In this document: piece after piece, positions 49,191 through 58,451 of the stretch
Layout of the letters: the number at the start of each line of letters is the position of its first letter
How positions within the stretch are numbered: position 1 is the stretch's first letter
Source: Candidatus Sulfobium mesophilum
GTDB taxonomy: Bacteria; Nitrospirota; Thermodesulfovibrionia; Thermodesulfovibrionales; UBA6898
Direction of reading: 5' to 3'
Assembly (NCBI GenBank): GCA_900302705.1
Contig: OUUY01000097.1
Location: 1 to 60,166, forward strand
Length of the DNA stretch: 60,166 nucleotides
Notes under the pieces: model-generated
Told to the model about the DNA's origin: nothing
Databases searched by the model: none
The model's input: only the letters and a program-made list of their open reading frames with translations
Position numbers and translations under genes: made by a program

Positions 49191-51064
49191 GACGTTTCAT
49201 TGAGCAGGAAGATGTATTCAGGAGCCTGAATCGTTTCTTTTCTCTTTATGAGAACATCCCGGAAGTAGCCTCCAGCTGCCGGACCTTTCATACCATATAT
49301 AATCCGTGCGAAAGGAAAGGCTCTGACTGCGCTGAGGGCGTAAGAGCGTTTTACGAAGAAGCATTCAGCCTGCTTGAAGATAACGCCTCTGAGAAGGGAT
49401 ATAGCAACGATATTCTTGAGCTTCAGCATGATCTCTACAAAGAATTCGAGCATATTCTCTCTTTTGCCGGCACTGATTTCAGGCATCACTTCGTCATCGT
49501 AATCCCGGTAGCTGACAGACCGCTTATGCTTAGGAACTGCCTGCAAAGCCTTGTCAAACAATGTCATATCTTCTCCTATGGAAAGTCCCCTTTGGAGCCC
49601 GGAGCCCGCTTCGGTAATATCAGCGTCTTTGTTTTCGACGACAGCGCCGACGACATAAACAGCGTCAATATCAGAGATATCTGCGCCGAAACAACCGCCG
49701 CCGGCGTCAATACTTTTTATGTGGATGCTGATCAGCAGACGGAACTCATAAGAAGAATCCCCGAGGGGCTTCGCGGACAACTTAACGGACTGGTGGGGGA
49801 TTTTGACAGCCGCCTTCGCCATCATAAAGGCGCTTCTATTACAAGAAACATCGCATCCCTCTACATCCATTGCCGCCTCCCCGAATTCGGAGACAAAACA
49901 CTGGTCTGGTTCATCGACAGCGACGAGGAGTTCATGGTCAAGATCAAAAAGGACGGGGAAGTCATGACTGTTCCTTTCATAAATTATTTCTACTGGCTGG
50001 ACCGTATATTTACGCAATCTGATGTGGAGGTGCTCACGGGCAAGGTAGTGGGAGACCCGCCGGTCACGCCTTCAGTGATGATAAACTCCTTTCTTGACGA
50101 CATGATTTATTTTTTGGAGCAGATGGCCGTCATAGATCCGGAAGCAGAATGCATTTTTCATGACAGCTCAGCGTCTAATACGTTCTCTGCTGATTATCAC
50201 GACATGGCCCCCCTGTTTGGTTACAGCCGGACTGCTTCTGCCAGGAAATACTCCTGCAGCCTGACGGGGAAGCACTCCGCTCTCAGTTGCTTTGCCGATT
50301 TTTCGAAGCTCTCGCCCAGTTTTTTTTATGGCCTTCATCCAACCCGGACGCAATTCTTCTCTTATGGAAACGGCTTTAACAAAACAGAGCATGCGCGCAC
50401 CGTATATACCGGCAATTATGTTGTGTCTTCGGCAGGCCTTCGCCACTTCATCCCGTTTGCGGGTCTCGGCCTGAGGATGGCGGGGCCGACTTTCGGCCGC
50501 GTGCTGCGGAGAGTCGTCGGCGATAAGTTCGTTTCGGCTAATCTGCCTCTGCTTCATAGGAGAACTAGCAGCGGAAACCGGATGAACGAATTCCGAAGCG
50601 GCGTGGTAGAGGAGGGGGGATTGCTCGACCTTTCAGAGGAATTCCGGAGACAATTTTGGGGTGATGTAATGCTGTTTTCGGCCGAGTCACTTTCAGAAAA
50701 AGGCTATCCGGAGAAACTCCTTGCGCATGCTGAGATTGCCGACGCTGTAGGAAAGGTGCAAACAGACATTTATAAAATATACAGAGAACATCAGGCGCTG
50801 ACAGCCGAAAAAGTCTCAAGGGTCCGTCAACTTTTCTCGAATCCTTCAGCGTGGTGGAACCTCAGACAGGACACGGTATCCTCAGTTGCCAGTCTAAAGA
50901 CCTTTATTTGCCTTGTCGAAAAAAACTTTGGACCTTCCTCAGAGGTCATGAAGACAATAGCCGACCAAATCGCGGACGGGTTCTGGACAAAAAAAATTAT
51001 TACTGCCCTTAGTACCTATTACGACGATAGCCGCATATGGAATGACTTATTCAAGCTTTCTTGA
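49187..51064 (+). CDS. Glycosyltransferase-like protein (GT2/GT-A core with helical tail)
   Basis: 625 residues, starts inside the stop of the ThDP enzyme gene (ATGA). The GT-A-like core begins at HHFVIVIPVADRPLMLRNCLQSL (about 100-122), with FVFDDSADDINS and the metal-binding DxD-like motif in WFIDSDEEFMV (about 241-251). Residues 1-95 and about 440-625 are helical and unmatched. The long insertion around DMAPLFGYSRTASARKYSC is Cys- and Ser-rich. Nucleotide-sugar-dependent transfer is likely. Because it is coupled to the ThDP enzyme, the two may act on the same polymer or metabolite. Specific substrate unknown. Confidence 0.72.
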   Translation: MRRFIEQEDVFRSLNRFFSLYENIPEVASSCRTFHTIYNPCERKGSDCAEGVRAFYEEAFSLLEDNASEKGYSNDILELQHDLYKEFEHILSFAGTDFRHHFVIVIPVADRPLMLRNCLQSLVKQCHIFSYGKSPLEPGARFGNISVFVFDDSADDINSVNIRDICAETTAAGVNTFYVDADQQTELIRRIPEGLRGQLNGLVGDFDSRLRHHKGASITRNIASLYIHCRLPEFGDKTLVWFIDSDEEFMVKIKKDGEVMTVPFINYFYWLDRIFTQSDVEVLTGKVVGDPPVTPSVMINSFLDDMIYFLEQMAVIDPEAECIFHDSSASNTFSADYHDMAPLFGYSRTASARKYSCSLTGKHSALSCFADFSKLSPSFFYGLHPTRTQFFSYGNGFNKTEHARTVYTGNYVVSSAGLRHFIPFAGLGLRMAGPTFGRVLRRVVGDKFVSANLPLLHRRTSSGNRMNEFRSGVVEEGGLLDLSEEFRRQFWGDVMLFSAESLSEKGYPEKLLAHAEIADAVGKVQTDIYKIYREHQALTAEKVSRVRQLFSNPSAWWNLRQDTVSSVASLKTFICLVEKNFGPSSEVMKTIADQIADGFWTKKIITALSTYYDDSRIWNDLFKLS

Positions 51065-51066
51065 AT

Positions 51067-53088
51067 TCACTTTTTCAGTACCTGAAAAAGATTGTTGTAG
51101 TCGTCTGTCCAAAGGCGGAGTTCCGGCCTTTCCTCAAGGCTTGCTGAGACTTTCCTGATAGCCGGAGAATCGATTGTGAAGGAACTTATGAGGACCCAAT
51201 CAGCGCTATAGATATCCTTATCGCTGTCTCCGTCGCTGCTTATAAGTATTGCATGTTTGCCGGCAGCCCTGCCCAGTTTCTCCACAACGGGAGCAAGGGC
51301 AAGATGAGAGTTGGTAATATGAAGCGCTAGTATCCCTGTGGGTTTTAGATGTTTAAAGTACAGTTCAAAGGCCTGTTGAGTTAAAAGATGAACCGGGATG
51401 GAGTCACCAGAGAAAGCATCCACGGCCAAAAGATCATAGAGCTGAACAGGTTCACGTTCAAGAGATAGGCGGGCATCACCCTGCACCACTTCAACCTTTC
51501 CATTGCTCTCCGAGAGGTAGGTAAAATGCTGCCTTGCGAGTCTTTCGACCAGAGGGTTTATTTCATAAAAACGTACAGTGTCTCCGGGACGTGCGTAGGC
51601 GGCAAGTGAGCCCGCGCCCAATCCTATGACGCCCACCTTAACGGGCGACCTGCGCACATATTTCATTGCCATCCCTATCCCTGATGACGGCGCATAATAT
51701 GAGACTGCTTCCCGGCTTCGCCGGGGGGAGGTAAATTGCACCCCGTGCGTAATTGTGCCATGGACCAGCGTGCGACTTTCCTCCTCGGTCCCTTTGTCAT
51801 ATTGCATCACGCGCAGCCCTCCGTAGAAATTTCTCTCCATTACCAGGCTGGACCCGAAAAATGAATTTATGTAATAACCGCACGTCATGATCACAGCCAC
51901 TACCAGACCGGATCCAATCACGTCGCTCAGCCACCATTTCCTGAAGTTGACAAACAGCAATAAAAAGGCACAAGCAGAAAGGCCCACAGGTAATTCGAAA
52001 TATCCTGGAAATACTTTCGGCGCGACTACGCCAATAAGGATGCCTCCGAGCGCACCTCCCATCGAGAGCATCAGGTAAAAGGACGTGAGATATTGCGGCG
52101 CGGGCTTCCGTTTTGCCAACTCCCCATGACAAAACATGCAGCAGGCGAATAGCCCGGCGCAAAAAACAGTTATAACCAATCTAAGACTCGTGTGAGAGTT
52201 CCAATTTGCAAGCCCGAAAGACATGCCCCCAAGTGCCAGCGTGAGAAGCCAAAAGTACCAATTCGTGCGATAAATATTAGCGTAGTCGAAGCACAGGATA
52301 AAACTCAGCAGATAAAGGCTTAGAGGAAGAATCCAGAGGAAAGGTATCGATGTCACATTCTGGGTGAGATGATTTGTCACAGAAAGAAGAAGAGCGGAGG
52401 AAGTGCAGGCCAGGAGAACCCATAAGAGCTGCTCTCCCACAGATGGAGGCGTCATTTGGTTATCCGAGGGTATCGCTGTATCCGGTACAATGGACGATAC
52501 CTCAGTCTTTCCCTTGATGCCGTACAGTGCAGCCACAAGCGTGAGCGCCCCAAAGGCCATATATCCGCCAGACCAGTAGAGGGATTGCCCGTGCAAAGTC
52601 ACGTTGGGCTCAATAAGAAATGGATAAGCAAGCAACCCCAAAAGTGACGCAAGGTTGGAAAGTGCAAAAAGCCTGTATGGAAGGGCCGAATTGTGACGCC
52701 TTGTATACCAGGCCTGGACAAGAGGGCTTGTGCTTGAAAGAAGGAAATAAGGCAGCCCAACCGAGATTGTAAGGAGGGCCAATATATGGAATACGGGATC
52801 TTCGTTGCCAGCGGGCTTCCAGCCGGGCGCAGGTGCAACCGGTAAAAAAGCCAGACTGGACAAAAGGAGTATGCCGTGCAGAAACGTCTGGGTCTTTGGC
52901 TTAAGATAGCGGACTAAGAAGTGTGCATAAATGTATCCTCCCAGCAGACCTGCCTGAAAAAAAAGCATGCAGGTTATCCAGACTGCAGCAGAGCCACCGA
53001 ACCATGGCAGGGTCATCTTAGCAATCATCGGCTGCATCTGAAACAATAGAAAGGCGCTCAAAAATATCGTCGCTGCATATATCGCCAT
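51067..53088 (-). CDS. Membrane-fused spermidine-synthase-like protein
   Basis: 673 residues. The N-terminal part (about 1-400) has at least 12 hydrophobic helices, starting AIYAATIFLSAFLLFQMQPMIAK, of a type found fused to spermidine synthase. The C-terminal domain (about 450-660) has a SAM-type Rossmann core: VGVIGLGAGSLAAYARPGDTVRFYEINP, then VVQGDARLSLE and LLAVDAFSGDSIPVHLLT. The last motif matches the D(A)FSGD(S)...P.HL(L)T of polyamine-synthase-like proteins. Such fusions are common and mostly uncharacterised; aminopropyl transfer is not certain. It converges on the glycosyltransferase with 2 bases between stops. Confidence 0.85.
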   Translation of the reverse strand: MAIYAATIFLSAFLLFQMQPMIAKMTLPWFGGSAAVWITCMLFFQAGLLGGYIYAHFLVRYLKPKTQTFLHGILLLSSLAFLPVAPAPGWKPAGNEDPVFHILALLTISVGLPYFLLSSTSPLVQAWYTRRHNSALPYRLFALSNLASLLGLLAYPFLIEPNVTLHGQSLYWSGGYMAFGALTLVAALYGIKGKTEVSSIVPDTAIPSDNQMTPPSVGEQLLWVLLACTSSALLLSVTNHLTQNVTSIPFLWILPLSLYLLSFILCFDYANIYRTNWYFWLLTLALGGMSFGLANWNSHTSLRLVITVFCAGLFACCMFCHGELAKRKPAPQYLTSFYLMLSMGGALGGILIGVVAPKVFPGYFELPVGLSACAFLLLFVNFRKWWLSDVIGSGLVVAVIMTCGYYINSFFGSSLVMERNFYGGLRVMQYDKGTEEESRTLVHGTITHGVQFTSPRRSREAVSYYAPSSGIGMAMKYVRRSPVKVGVIGLGAGSLAAYARPGDTVRFYEINPLVERLARQHFTYLSESNGKVEVVQGDARLSLEREPVQLYDLLAVDAFSGDSIPVHLLTQQAFELYFKHLKPTGILALHITNSHLALAPVVEKLGRAAGKHAILISSDGDSDKDIYSADWVLISSFTIDSPAIRKVSASLEERPELRLWTDDYNNLFQVLKK

Positions 53089-53189
53089 TATTTTATGCCC
53101 CGCCCAAAAATCCTGGATCCTATGGGAAAAATTCCGTTATTATATCAATAAGCCACAGGCTTATGGTATGCACTGCCAGATTAACAGCA

Positions 53190-53678
53190 TTACTGCCGCG
53201 ACTCAAGATAATATTCAGACGCAAGAAAATTTCTGATGCAGAAGTCAATATCTTTGAAACATTCTCTGTATTCCCGGAGACTGCAGCCATAAGGGTCGGA
53301 TATTTTTTTGCGAATATTGGCAGGACTGGAGAATTCAGCAAGGTTTAAGGTCTTTAAATCCGCCGTTATATCAATTTCTAGTATATGTTCGATATGATAA
53401 GGTTCCATACATAAAATAATGCCGCTTGCCCTGATTATCTCTTCCCCGATCATTCGTGCCCTGTGCCCTGATATGTCTATCCCGTTCTCAGCTGCAGCGA
53501 TAACCGCGTATTCCGTAGCCGGATTGCCTGTCAGGGCATGTGTGCCGGCGGAAGAAACATTTACCCCGTGCATTTCCTTTAACAGGGCTCGCAGGATACC
53601 CTCCGCCATCGGGCTCCTGCATATATTCCCGGTGCATACCACTAAAATATTCCTGGGTCTCGCAATGGATTTCATCAA
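53190..53678 (-). CDS. Low-molecular-weight protein tyrosine phosphatase
   Basis: 162 residues. The P-loop VCTGNICRS is at 14-22 with nucleophile Cys15 and Arg21, and the acid loop DPYG is near 128. The size and signature match Wzb/YwlE-type phosphatases. Those regulate exopolysaccharide kinases, while others in this family act as arsenate reductases. No tyrosine kinase gene is adjacent here. The gene overlaps the antisense extension of the YkgJ-like frame, but the true start of that gene is later (53825). The protein is cytoplasmic. Confidence 0.92.
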   Translation of the reverse strand: MMKSIARPRNILVVCTGNICRSPMAEGILRALLKEMHGVNVSSAGTHALTGNPATEYAVIAAAENGIDISGHRARMIGEEIIRASGIILCMEPYHIEHILEIDITADLKTLNLAEFSSPANIRKKISDPYGCSLREYRECFKDIDFCIRNFLASEYYLESRQ

Positions 53679-53824
53679 AGGCTCACAATAATGTATTTAC
53701 GGAAAATAGCATAACGGATACACTGTGCAATTTTCCAAACATCTGCAATCCTTCCATTTGTAAATGTAGCATAAGGGAAGTTATAATAACAAAAGCCAGA
53801 AAATTCCCATTTTTTTTTGCTTCG

Positions 53825-54562
53825 ATGACCAATATTAATATATCCTCAGAGAAATTAGGCTCCGACGACAGTTTCAGCTTTAGTTGCAACTCCGACCTGG
53901 AATGTTTCAACATGTGCTGCAGAGATATAAACTTGTTTCTTACGCCTTATGACATACTGAGGATCAAGAGGCGTCTGAAGATGACTTCCGGCGAATTCCT
54001 CCAAATATATACTTTCCCCCTCTTCCCAAAGGAGATAGGGCATCCCGTCATTCTGCTTAAGATGGTCCCGGATGTAACAAAAAACTGTCCTTTTGTGGGT
54101 GAAAAAGGCTGCCTCATCTATGATGATAGGCCTTGGTCCTGCAGAAGTTTTCCACTTGAGCCGGTCGCAGACAGCCGGCCTCCTCAGTTCAGCATCGTCA
54201 AAAGAGACTTCTGTCTGGGCTTTGGCAAGGGCAGGACGACTCATACGATTAAGAAATGGCGTGACACGCAAAATGTTTCATTTTACGAAGAGATGAACGC
54301 AGAGTGGAAGATGGTGACTCACCATGAAAATTTCGGGACAAGGAATCTCCTGGAAGGACAAGATAGGGATATTTTTTTTCTCGGCAGCTATAACATTGAC
54401 GCGTTCAGGGAGCTTGTCTTCAAAGGAGATTTTTTGAGATATTTCGATATTGAAAAACCTGCGCTTAAGAGTATTAAGTCAAGTGATACGGAACTCTTGC
54501 GGCTTGCCTTCAAGTGGCTTCGGTGTGTACTTTTCAACGAAGGGGTGCTGAAGAGAAAATAA
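53825..54562 (+). CDS. YkgJ-family Cys-cluster protein
   Basis: 245 residues from the ATG at 53825 (the frame runs up to 53540 without support, overlapping the phosphatase gene). CNSDLECFNMCCRDINLFLTPYDILRIKR (about residues 19-47) is the typical start of the YkgJ (zinc- or iron-chelating) domain. KNCPFVGEKGCLIYDDRPWSCRSFPLEP and RDFCLGFGKG complete the Cys cluster. Domain members are thought to bind Fe-S or zinc; the role is unknown. No Shine-Dalgarno sequence is evident; the T-rich stretch before the start is unusual. The C-terminal third is helical and unmatched. Confidence 0.82.
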   Translation: MTNINISSEKLGSDDSFSFSCNSDLECFNMCCRDINLFLTPYDILRIKRRLKMTSGEFLQIYTFPLFPKEIGHPVILLKMVPDVTKNCPFVGEKGCLIYDDRPWSCRSFPLEPVADSRPPQFSIVKRDFCLGFGKGRTTHTIKKWRDTQNVSFYEEMNAEWKMVTHHENFGTRNLLEGQDRDIFFLGSYNIDAFRELVFKGDFLRYFDIEKPALKSIKSSDTELLRLAFKWLRCVLFNEGVLKRK

Positions 54563-54619
54563 GCAATGTTTTTGGGCAGAAGGTCGGGGTATTTTGTTAT
54601 GATAAATAAATTAAGTTGT

Positions 54620-54647
54620 TTGTAAAATACTGCTCGCTGGATAAAAT
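54620..54647 (+). promoter_or_regulatory. Candidate sigma-70 promoter before the zinc-ribbon/HEAT gene
   Basis: TTGTAA and TAAAAT are separated by 16 bases. The distance to the ATG at 54703 is about 55 bases, with AAGGAGAAAG as the ribosome site. Confidence 0.35.
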
Positions 54648-54702
54648 TATACGCGGGTTACAAATAGCTTTTGTTTGACAAAGTTTATTAAGGAGAAAGA
54701 GG

Positions 54703-55347
54703 ATGGCACAGGTTATGGAAGATAAGGCAGTATGTCCGCATTGCGGACAGAAACTAAATAAATGGAGTACCCCGACATTTAATTTTTCGGACGGTCTCGG
54801 CTGGTGCACCAGTTTTCTCTATGTCTGTTTTAACGACGACTGCCGGCATTTTAAAAACAGCTGGAAGCATATGTATGAAACTTACGGCCAGGAAATGGGC
54901 TATCGTTATATGCTTCATCCGGATTCTGGCGAGGCATCGAGCCTGCCCTGCGGCAGCAAAGACGCAATGAAGGGCGACATTGTCGACGAGATACGAGAGG
55001 CACAGGAGTCGCGAGAGATAGAGGCAAGGAAAAAGGCCTTTCAGTCATTGACTGATTACTATATTGCCAAAGATGTGGAGTCAATCTTGAAGGTGCTGAC
55101 TGACGAAGACGGTTTTGGAAGCGTCAGATTAAAGGCCGCGCAGCACCTTGGCGAGCTTGGCGACCTGCGTACCGTAGAACCCTTGGCGAACTACAGATTC
55201 ACTAACGAGGTGATCCAGAAACAGGTCGACGAGTCGATCCAGAAGATACACAAAAAGAACTTCACGATGGAATGTCCTTACTGTGCCGAAATCATAAAGA
55301 TACGGGCAAAGGTCTGCAAGCACTGCGGCAGGGAACTTACAGCGTGA
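54703..55347 (+). CDS. Zinc-ribbon / HEAT / zinc-ribbon protein
   Basis: 214 residues in three parts. The N-terminal ribbon has CPHCGQKL with two further Cys (CFNDDC) and resembles the Ogr/Delta-like zinc finger. A HEAT-like helical stretch (about 103-185) includes DVESILKVLTDEDGFGSVRLKAA and HLGELGDLRTVEPLANY. The C-terminal ribbon CPYCAEIIKIRAKVCKHCGREL is of the UPF0547 type. All Cys pairs are intact. Function is not known; it may be a nucleic-acid- or protein-binding adaptor. It stands as a single transcription unit. Confidence 0.75.
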   Translation: MAQVMEDKAVCPHCGQKLNKWSTPTFNFSDGLGWCTSFLYVCFNDDCRHFKNSWKHMYETYGQEMGYRYMLHPDSGEASSLPCGSKDAMKGDIVDEIREAQESREIEARKKAFQSLTDYYIAKDVESILKVLTDEDGFGSVRLKAAQHLGELGDLRTVEPLANYRFTNEVIQKQVDESIQKIHKKNFTMECPYCAEIIKIRAKVCKHCGRELTA

Positions 55348-55370
55348 TTTAATATGTTTTCGGACAAAAG

Positions 55371-55757
55371 CTACGCGGTGTTCAAGTTTTTATAAAGCTT
55401 ATTCACCGCGTCTTCTGCATCCTTTGCCGGAACAATACCCTTTATGTTCCAGGTTCTGATACCCACAACCGGCTTTTCCATCTGAAGAGCAAAGGCTATC
55501 TCCGACAGCGTTCCGTATTCCCCGCCAATTGCGATTACTGCATCAGCTGCGCGGGCGATAATAACATTTCTTCCGACGCCCAAGCCTGTAGCTATTGGGA
55601 CATCGACAAAAGCGTTGGCTTTCCCTTTATGATCCTGGGGAAGAATTCCGACAGTAAGCCCGCCCTCGGCCCTCATTCCCCTGGAAGCGGCTTTCATAAC
55701 TCCGCCAAGCCCGCCGCTGACAAGCACAGCACCGAGTGACCGCCCGACGTTTTTCAT
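55371..55757 (-). CDS. TIGR00725/LOG-like Rossmann protein, shortened N-terminus
   Basis: 128 residues. LVSGGLGGVMKAASRGMRAEGGLTVGILP and AIGGEYGTLSEIAFALQMEKPVVGI match the nucleotide-binding GGxGxxxE (here GGEYGTLSE) core of the TIGR00725 / lysine-decarboxylase-like family. Family proteins usually have about 30 more residues at the N-terminus, with the first Rossmann strand. Here the start ATG comes right before SLGAVLVSGGLGG, and an in-frame stop occurs 24 bases upstream. So the protein is shortened or the 5' end has decayed. Confidence 0.72.
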   Translation of the reverse strand: MKNVGRSLGAVLVSGGLGGVMKAASRGMRAEGGLTVGILPQDHKGKANAFVDVPIATGLGVGRNVIIARAADAVIAIGGEYGTLSEIAFALQMEKPVVGIRTWNIKGIVPAKDAEDAVNKLYKNLNTA

Positions 55758-55859
55758 ATTATCTTGATTTTCCGTGTGTCATCTTCTATATTCTTCCTAA
55801 GGTGTCTCCGGAACCCACTGCGGCTGTTAATGAAGTAATTTTAGCAAACTGAGGGATGT

Positions 55860-56363
55860 TTGGACATACTTGAGACCATAAAATCAAGAAGAAGCATTCG
55901 GAAATTCGAAAACGTTCAGGTTCCCGAAGAACTGCTTGAAAAGATTCTTGAGGCCGGCAGGTGGGCCCCCTCCGGGCTGAACAACCAGCCCTGGAGGTTC
56001 GCAGTTATTTCAGACGTGTCTATTAGAGAGATGTTTTCTCAACTCACTCATTATTCGCGAATCGTTGCGAGCTCACAAATTCTTATAGCTGTTTTTCTGG
56101 ATACCGCAGTCTCTTATGACAGAACAAAAGACGTCCAGGCAGTAGGTGCATGCATTCAAAATATGCTGCTTGAGGCACATGCACTCGGCCTTGGTGGGGT
56201 ATGGCTCGGGGAGATACTAAGGAGCAGTGAACAAATCAATAAGATTCTGGGGCTTAGCAATAACCTTGAGTTGATGGCTGTCATCGCTCTGGGATACCCG
56301 GCTGAAAGTCCAAAGAACAGCCAAAGAAAAGAATTAAAGAATCTGGTTATCTTTCGAAAATAG
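55860..56363 (+). CDS. Nitroreductase family protein
   Basis: 167 residues from a TTG with GAGG five bases upstream. SRRSIRKFENVQVPEELLEKILEAGRWAPSGLNNQPWRF is the FMN-binding N-terminus. GACIQNMLLEAHALGLGGVWLG is the second signature, and ALGYPAE is near the end. It should be a flavoprotein reductase using NAD(P)H. The substrate may be nitroaromatics, quinones or others. It is divergent from the TIGR00725-like gene with about 100 bases between and converges on the radical SAM gene. Confidence 0.92.
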   Translation: MDILETIKSRRSIRKFENVQVPEELLEKILEAGRWAPSGLNNQPWRFAVISDVSIREMFSQLTHYSRIVASSQILIAVFLDTAVSYDRTKDVQAVGACIQNMLLEAHALGLGGVWLGEILRSSEQINKILGLSNNLELMAVIALGYPAESPKNSQRKELKNLVIFRK

Positions 56364-56382
56364 GGATGGAGCTCCACTCTTA

Positions 56383-57318
56383 CTAGGCGGTGCTACGAGG
56401 GGTAACGGTAGCCTTATATTTCTTGCCTTGATACGCGCCTCTTGCTTCGAGATTTTTTTCTATATCGTTTAGGATTTGATGCCTGTTACGTCCCCATAGG
56501 GGCGCAATCAGAATATCGTCAGGGGCAGTGGCAAAAAGACGCTGAAGCACAATATCGGGAGAAAGTCTTTCGATAAAGTCCGCCAGAAAATCAAGATATT
56601 CCCTATATTCAAAGACATGAAAGGGATCTTTCATATAAAGTTCCGCCAAAGGGGTATCCTTGACAACCTGAAGCTGGTGAATCTTCAGGAATTCTATGGG
56701 CAACGAGGACAATTCCTCTGCCATCGCCAGCGTTTCTGTCTTTGTCTCTGTAGGAAAACCTGCAATGATATGGGCGCCTATATTAATCCCTCTGCCCCTC
56801 GTCATCTCCAGTGCGGTAAGGAAAGTCTGATAATCGTGTCCACGGTTGATAAACTTAAGACTTTTATCATATATAGATTGAAGGCCATACTCTATCAGAA
56901 TAAAATACTTCGAAGCAAGCGCCTCAAGCATGTCGAGCTTTTCGCTGTCTATCGCATCGGGTCTGGTCCCGATAGCCAATCCCGCAACTGACGGTTCAGC
57001 AAGCGCCTCTTTGAATAACGCTTCAAGTTGCTCTACGGGGGCGTATGTGTTTGTATATGGCTGAAAATACACAAGAAACATATGGGCTCCGTATCTCTTT
57101 TCCACATGGGCAATGCCGGTTGCAACCTGATTGGAAACCGACAGGGTTGGCCGACACGAGTTAGGCCTAAAGCTGTCATTATTGCAGTATATGCAGCCCC
57201 TTACCCCCAGAGTGCCGTCCCTGTTGGGGCATGTAAAGCCGGCGTCCACGTTCACTTTATATACGGTAGCCCCAAATCTCTGCCTCATATATGCGCCAAA
57301 TGATCTGAATCTTCCCAT
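56383..57318 (-). CDS. Radical SAM protein, YhcC/TIGR01212 family
   Basis: 311 residues. The radical SAM motif is in FTCPNRDGTLGVRGCIYCNNDSF, where the spacing Cx11Cx2C is typical of TIGR01212, not the classical Cx3Cx2C. The following YFQPYTNTYAPVEQLEALF, GLAIGTRPDAI and GLQSIYDKSLKFINRGH motifs also fit. It binds 4Fe-4S and SAM. The physiological substrate of YhcC-type proteins is not known to me. The neighbouring LysM gene is divergent. Confidence 0.92.
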   Translation of the reverse strand: MGRFRSFGAYMRQRFGATVYKVNVDAGFTCPNRDGTLGVRGCIYCNNDSFRPNSCRPTLSVSNQVATGIAHVEKRYGAHMFLVYFQPYTNTYAPVEQLEALFKEALAEPSVAGLAIGTRPDAIDSEKLDMLEALASKYFILIEYGLQSIYDKSLKFINRGHDYQTFLTALEMTRGRGINIGAHIIAGFPTETKTETLAMAEELSSLPIEFLKIHQLQVVKDTPLAELYMKDPFHVFEYREYLDFLADFIERLSPDIVLQRLFATAPDDILIAPLWGRNRHQILNDIEKNLEARGAYQGKKYKATVTPRSTA

Positions 57319-57445
57319 CTATAAATTATGCAACTTTTTGCCATTATTGTGTCAAATGCATTGCCGATGAGACCGAATATGCTTGACAGTTTTTTCTATC
57401 TCGGTTATGTTTTAAAGGACAAATCTTTAAAAAAAGAGGTGCATT

Positions 57446-58444
57446 ATGCTTAGCAAACGCCGCTTTCTTTGCTTTTTGGTGGTCTTAGCCCTATTAATTC
57501 CGTCTGTTTCTTTTGCACAGACCGAGGAAATAAAGGATTATAAAGTTACCTCAGGGGATACCCTGTGGACAATTTCCGGCAAAGAACTGAGAGATCCTTT
57601 CTTATGGCCTAAGGTATGGCAGGAAAACCCGGATATTGCCAATCCGGACAAAATATATCCAGGCCAAAATATAAGAATACCGCTTCGGTATCTACAGAAA
57701 GAGGTGAGTCCTGAAACAGGCGCCGGGGAGATCACTCAAAAGAAAGAATTATTGAAGCCAAAGGAGGCTGGAGCAAAATTGCCGCCATCTGTTAGGCCTC
57801 GTCCCCTTATAGATAAAAATATTCTCATTGCAAGCGGCTTTGTCGCTGAGACTGTAGCAGGCGTAGGCAACATTGTGGGCGCACCTGATAGAATTATATT
57901 TGGCAATGATGATGTTGTCTTTGTAAATATTGACAATCCTGTAAAGATAGGGGAACGTTTTTACATAATTCGGGACGGTGGACTTGTCAGACATCCAGTC
58001 ACGAATAAAAAAATCGGGCATGTAGTGGAGATTCTTGGCATAACCGAGATTTTCCGTTTCGAAGACGGCGATATATCGGCAAAAATCTCAAAAATGTTCA
58101 ACGATATACATTCGGGAGACTTACTTTTGCCTTATTTTGAAATGAGCCCGCTTATGACAACAGGGGAATTCAGAAAACCGGAAATCAACGGAGGATATGT
58201 AATAGCATCACGCTACCAACATCTTGGCGATACGAAGTTCAATGTTGTTTACATCGATAAAGGTCTTAGAGACGGCCTGGAAATAGGCGATATCGTGAGG
58301 ACTGTGGACCTTATCGACGGGCATAAGATCCCCACCGGCGCAATCCAGATGATCGGCTGCCAGGATACTACTTCGACAGCTCTGGTACTTGAGAACTATT
58401 CAGGTCCGATCACGGTAGGCAATTTGGTAACTAAACTGAAATAG
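57446..58444 (+). CDS. Secreted LysM domain protein
   Basis: 332 residues. The signal peptide covers about 1-24 (MLSKRRFLCFLVVLALL to VSFAQ). A LysM domain at about 33-78 reads YKVTSGDTLWTISGKELRDPFLWPKVWQENPDIANPDKIYPGQ. A basic Pro-rich linker and a beta-rich C-terminal domain (about 125-330) follow, with IVGAPDRIIFGNDDVVFVN. It should bind peptidoglycan in the periplasm. The long LysM insertion (LRDPFLWPKVWQ) resembles periplasmic LysM proteins next to dprA or rpoD in other bacteria. A small terminator follows. Confidence 0.88.
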   Translation: MLSKRRFLCFLVVLALLIPSVSFAQTEEIKDYKVTSGDTLWTISGKELRDPFLWPKVWQENPDIANPDKIYPGQNIRIPLRYLQKEVSPETGAGEITQKKELLKPKEAGAKLPPSVRPRPLIDKNILIASGFVAETVAGVGNIVGAPDRIIFGNDDVVFVNIDNPVKIGERFYIIRDGGLVRHPVTNKKIGHVVEILGITEIFRFEDGDISAKISKMFNDIHSGDLLLPYFEMSPLMTTGEFRKPEINGGYVIASRYQHLGDTKFNVVYIDKGLRDGLEIGDIVRTVDLIDGHKIPTGAIQMIGCQDTTSTALVLENYSGPITVGNLVTKLK

Positions 58445-58451
58445 AGGTGGG

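Noticed and set aside
49172-50017. 281-codon minus-strand open frame
   Set aside because: Antisense to the GT2-like gene, which is coupled to the ThDP enzyme; no motif.
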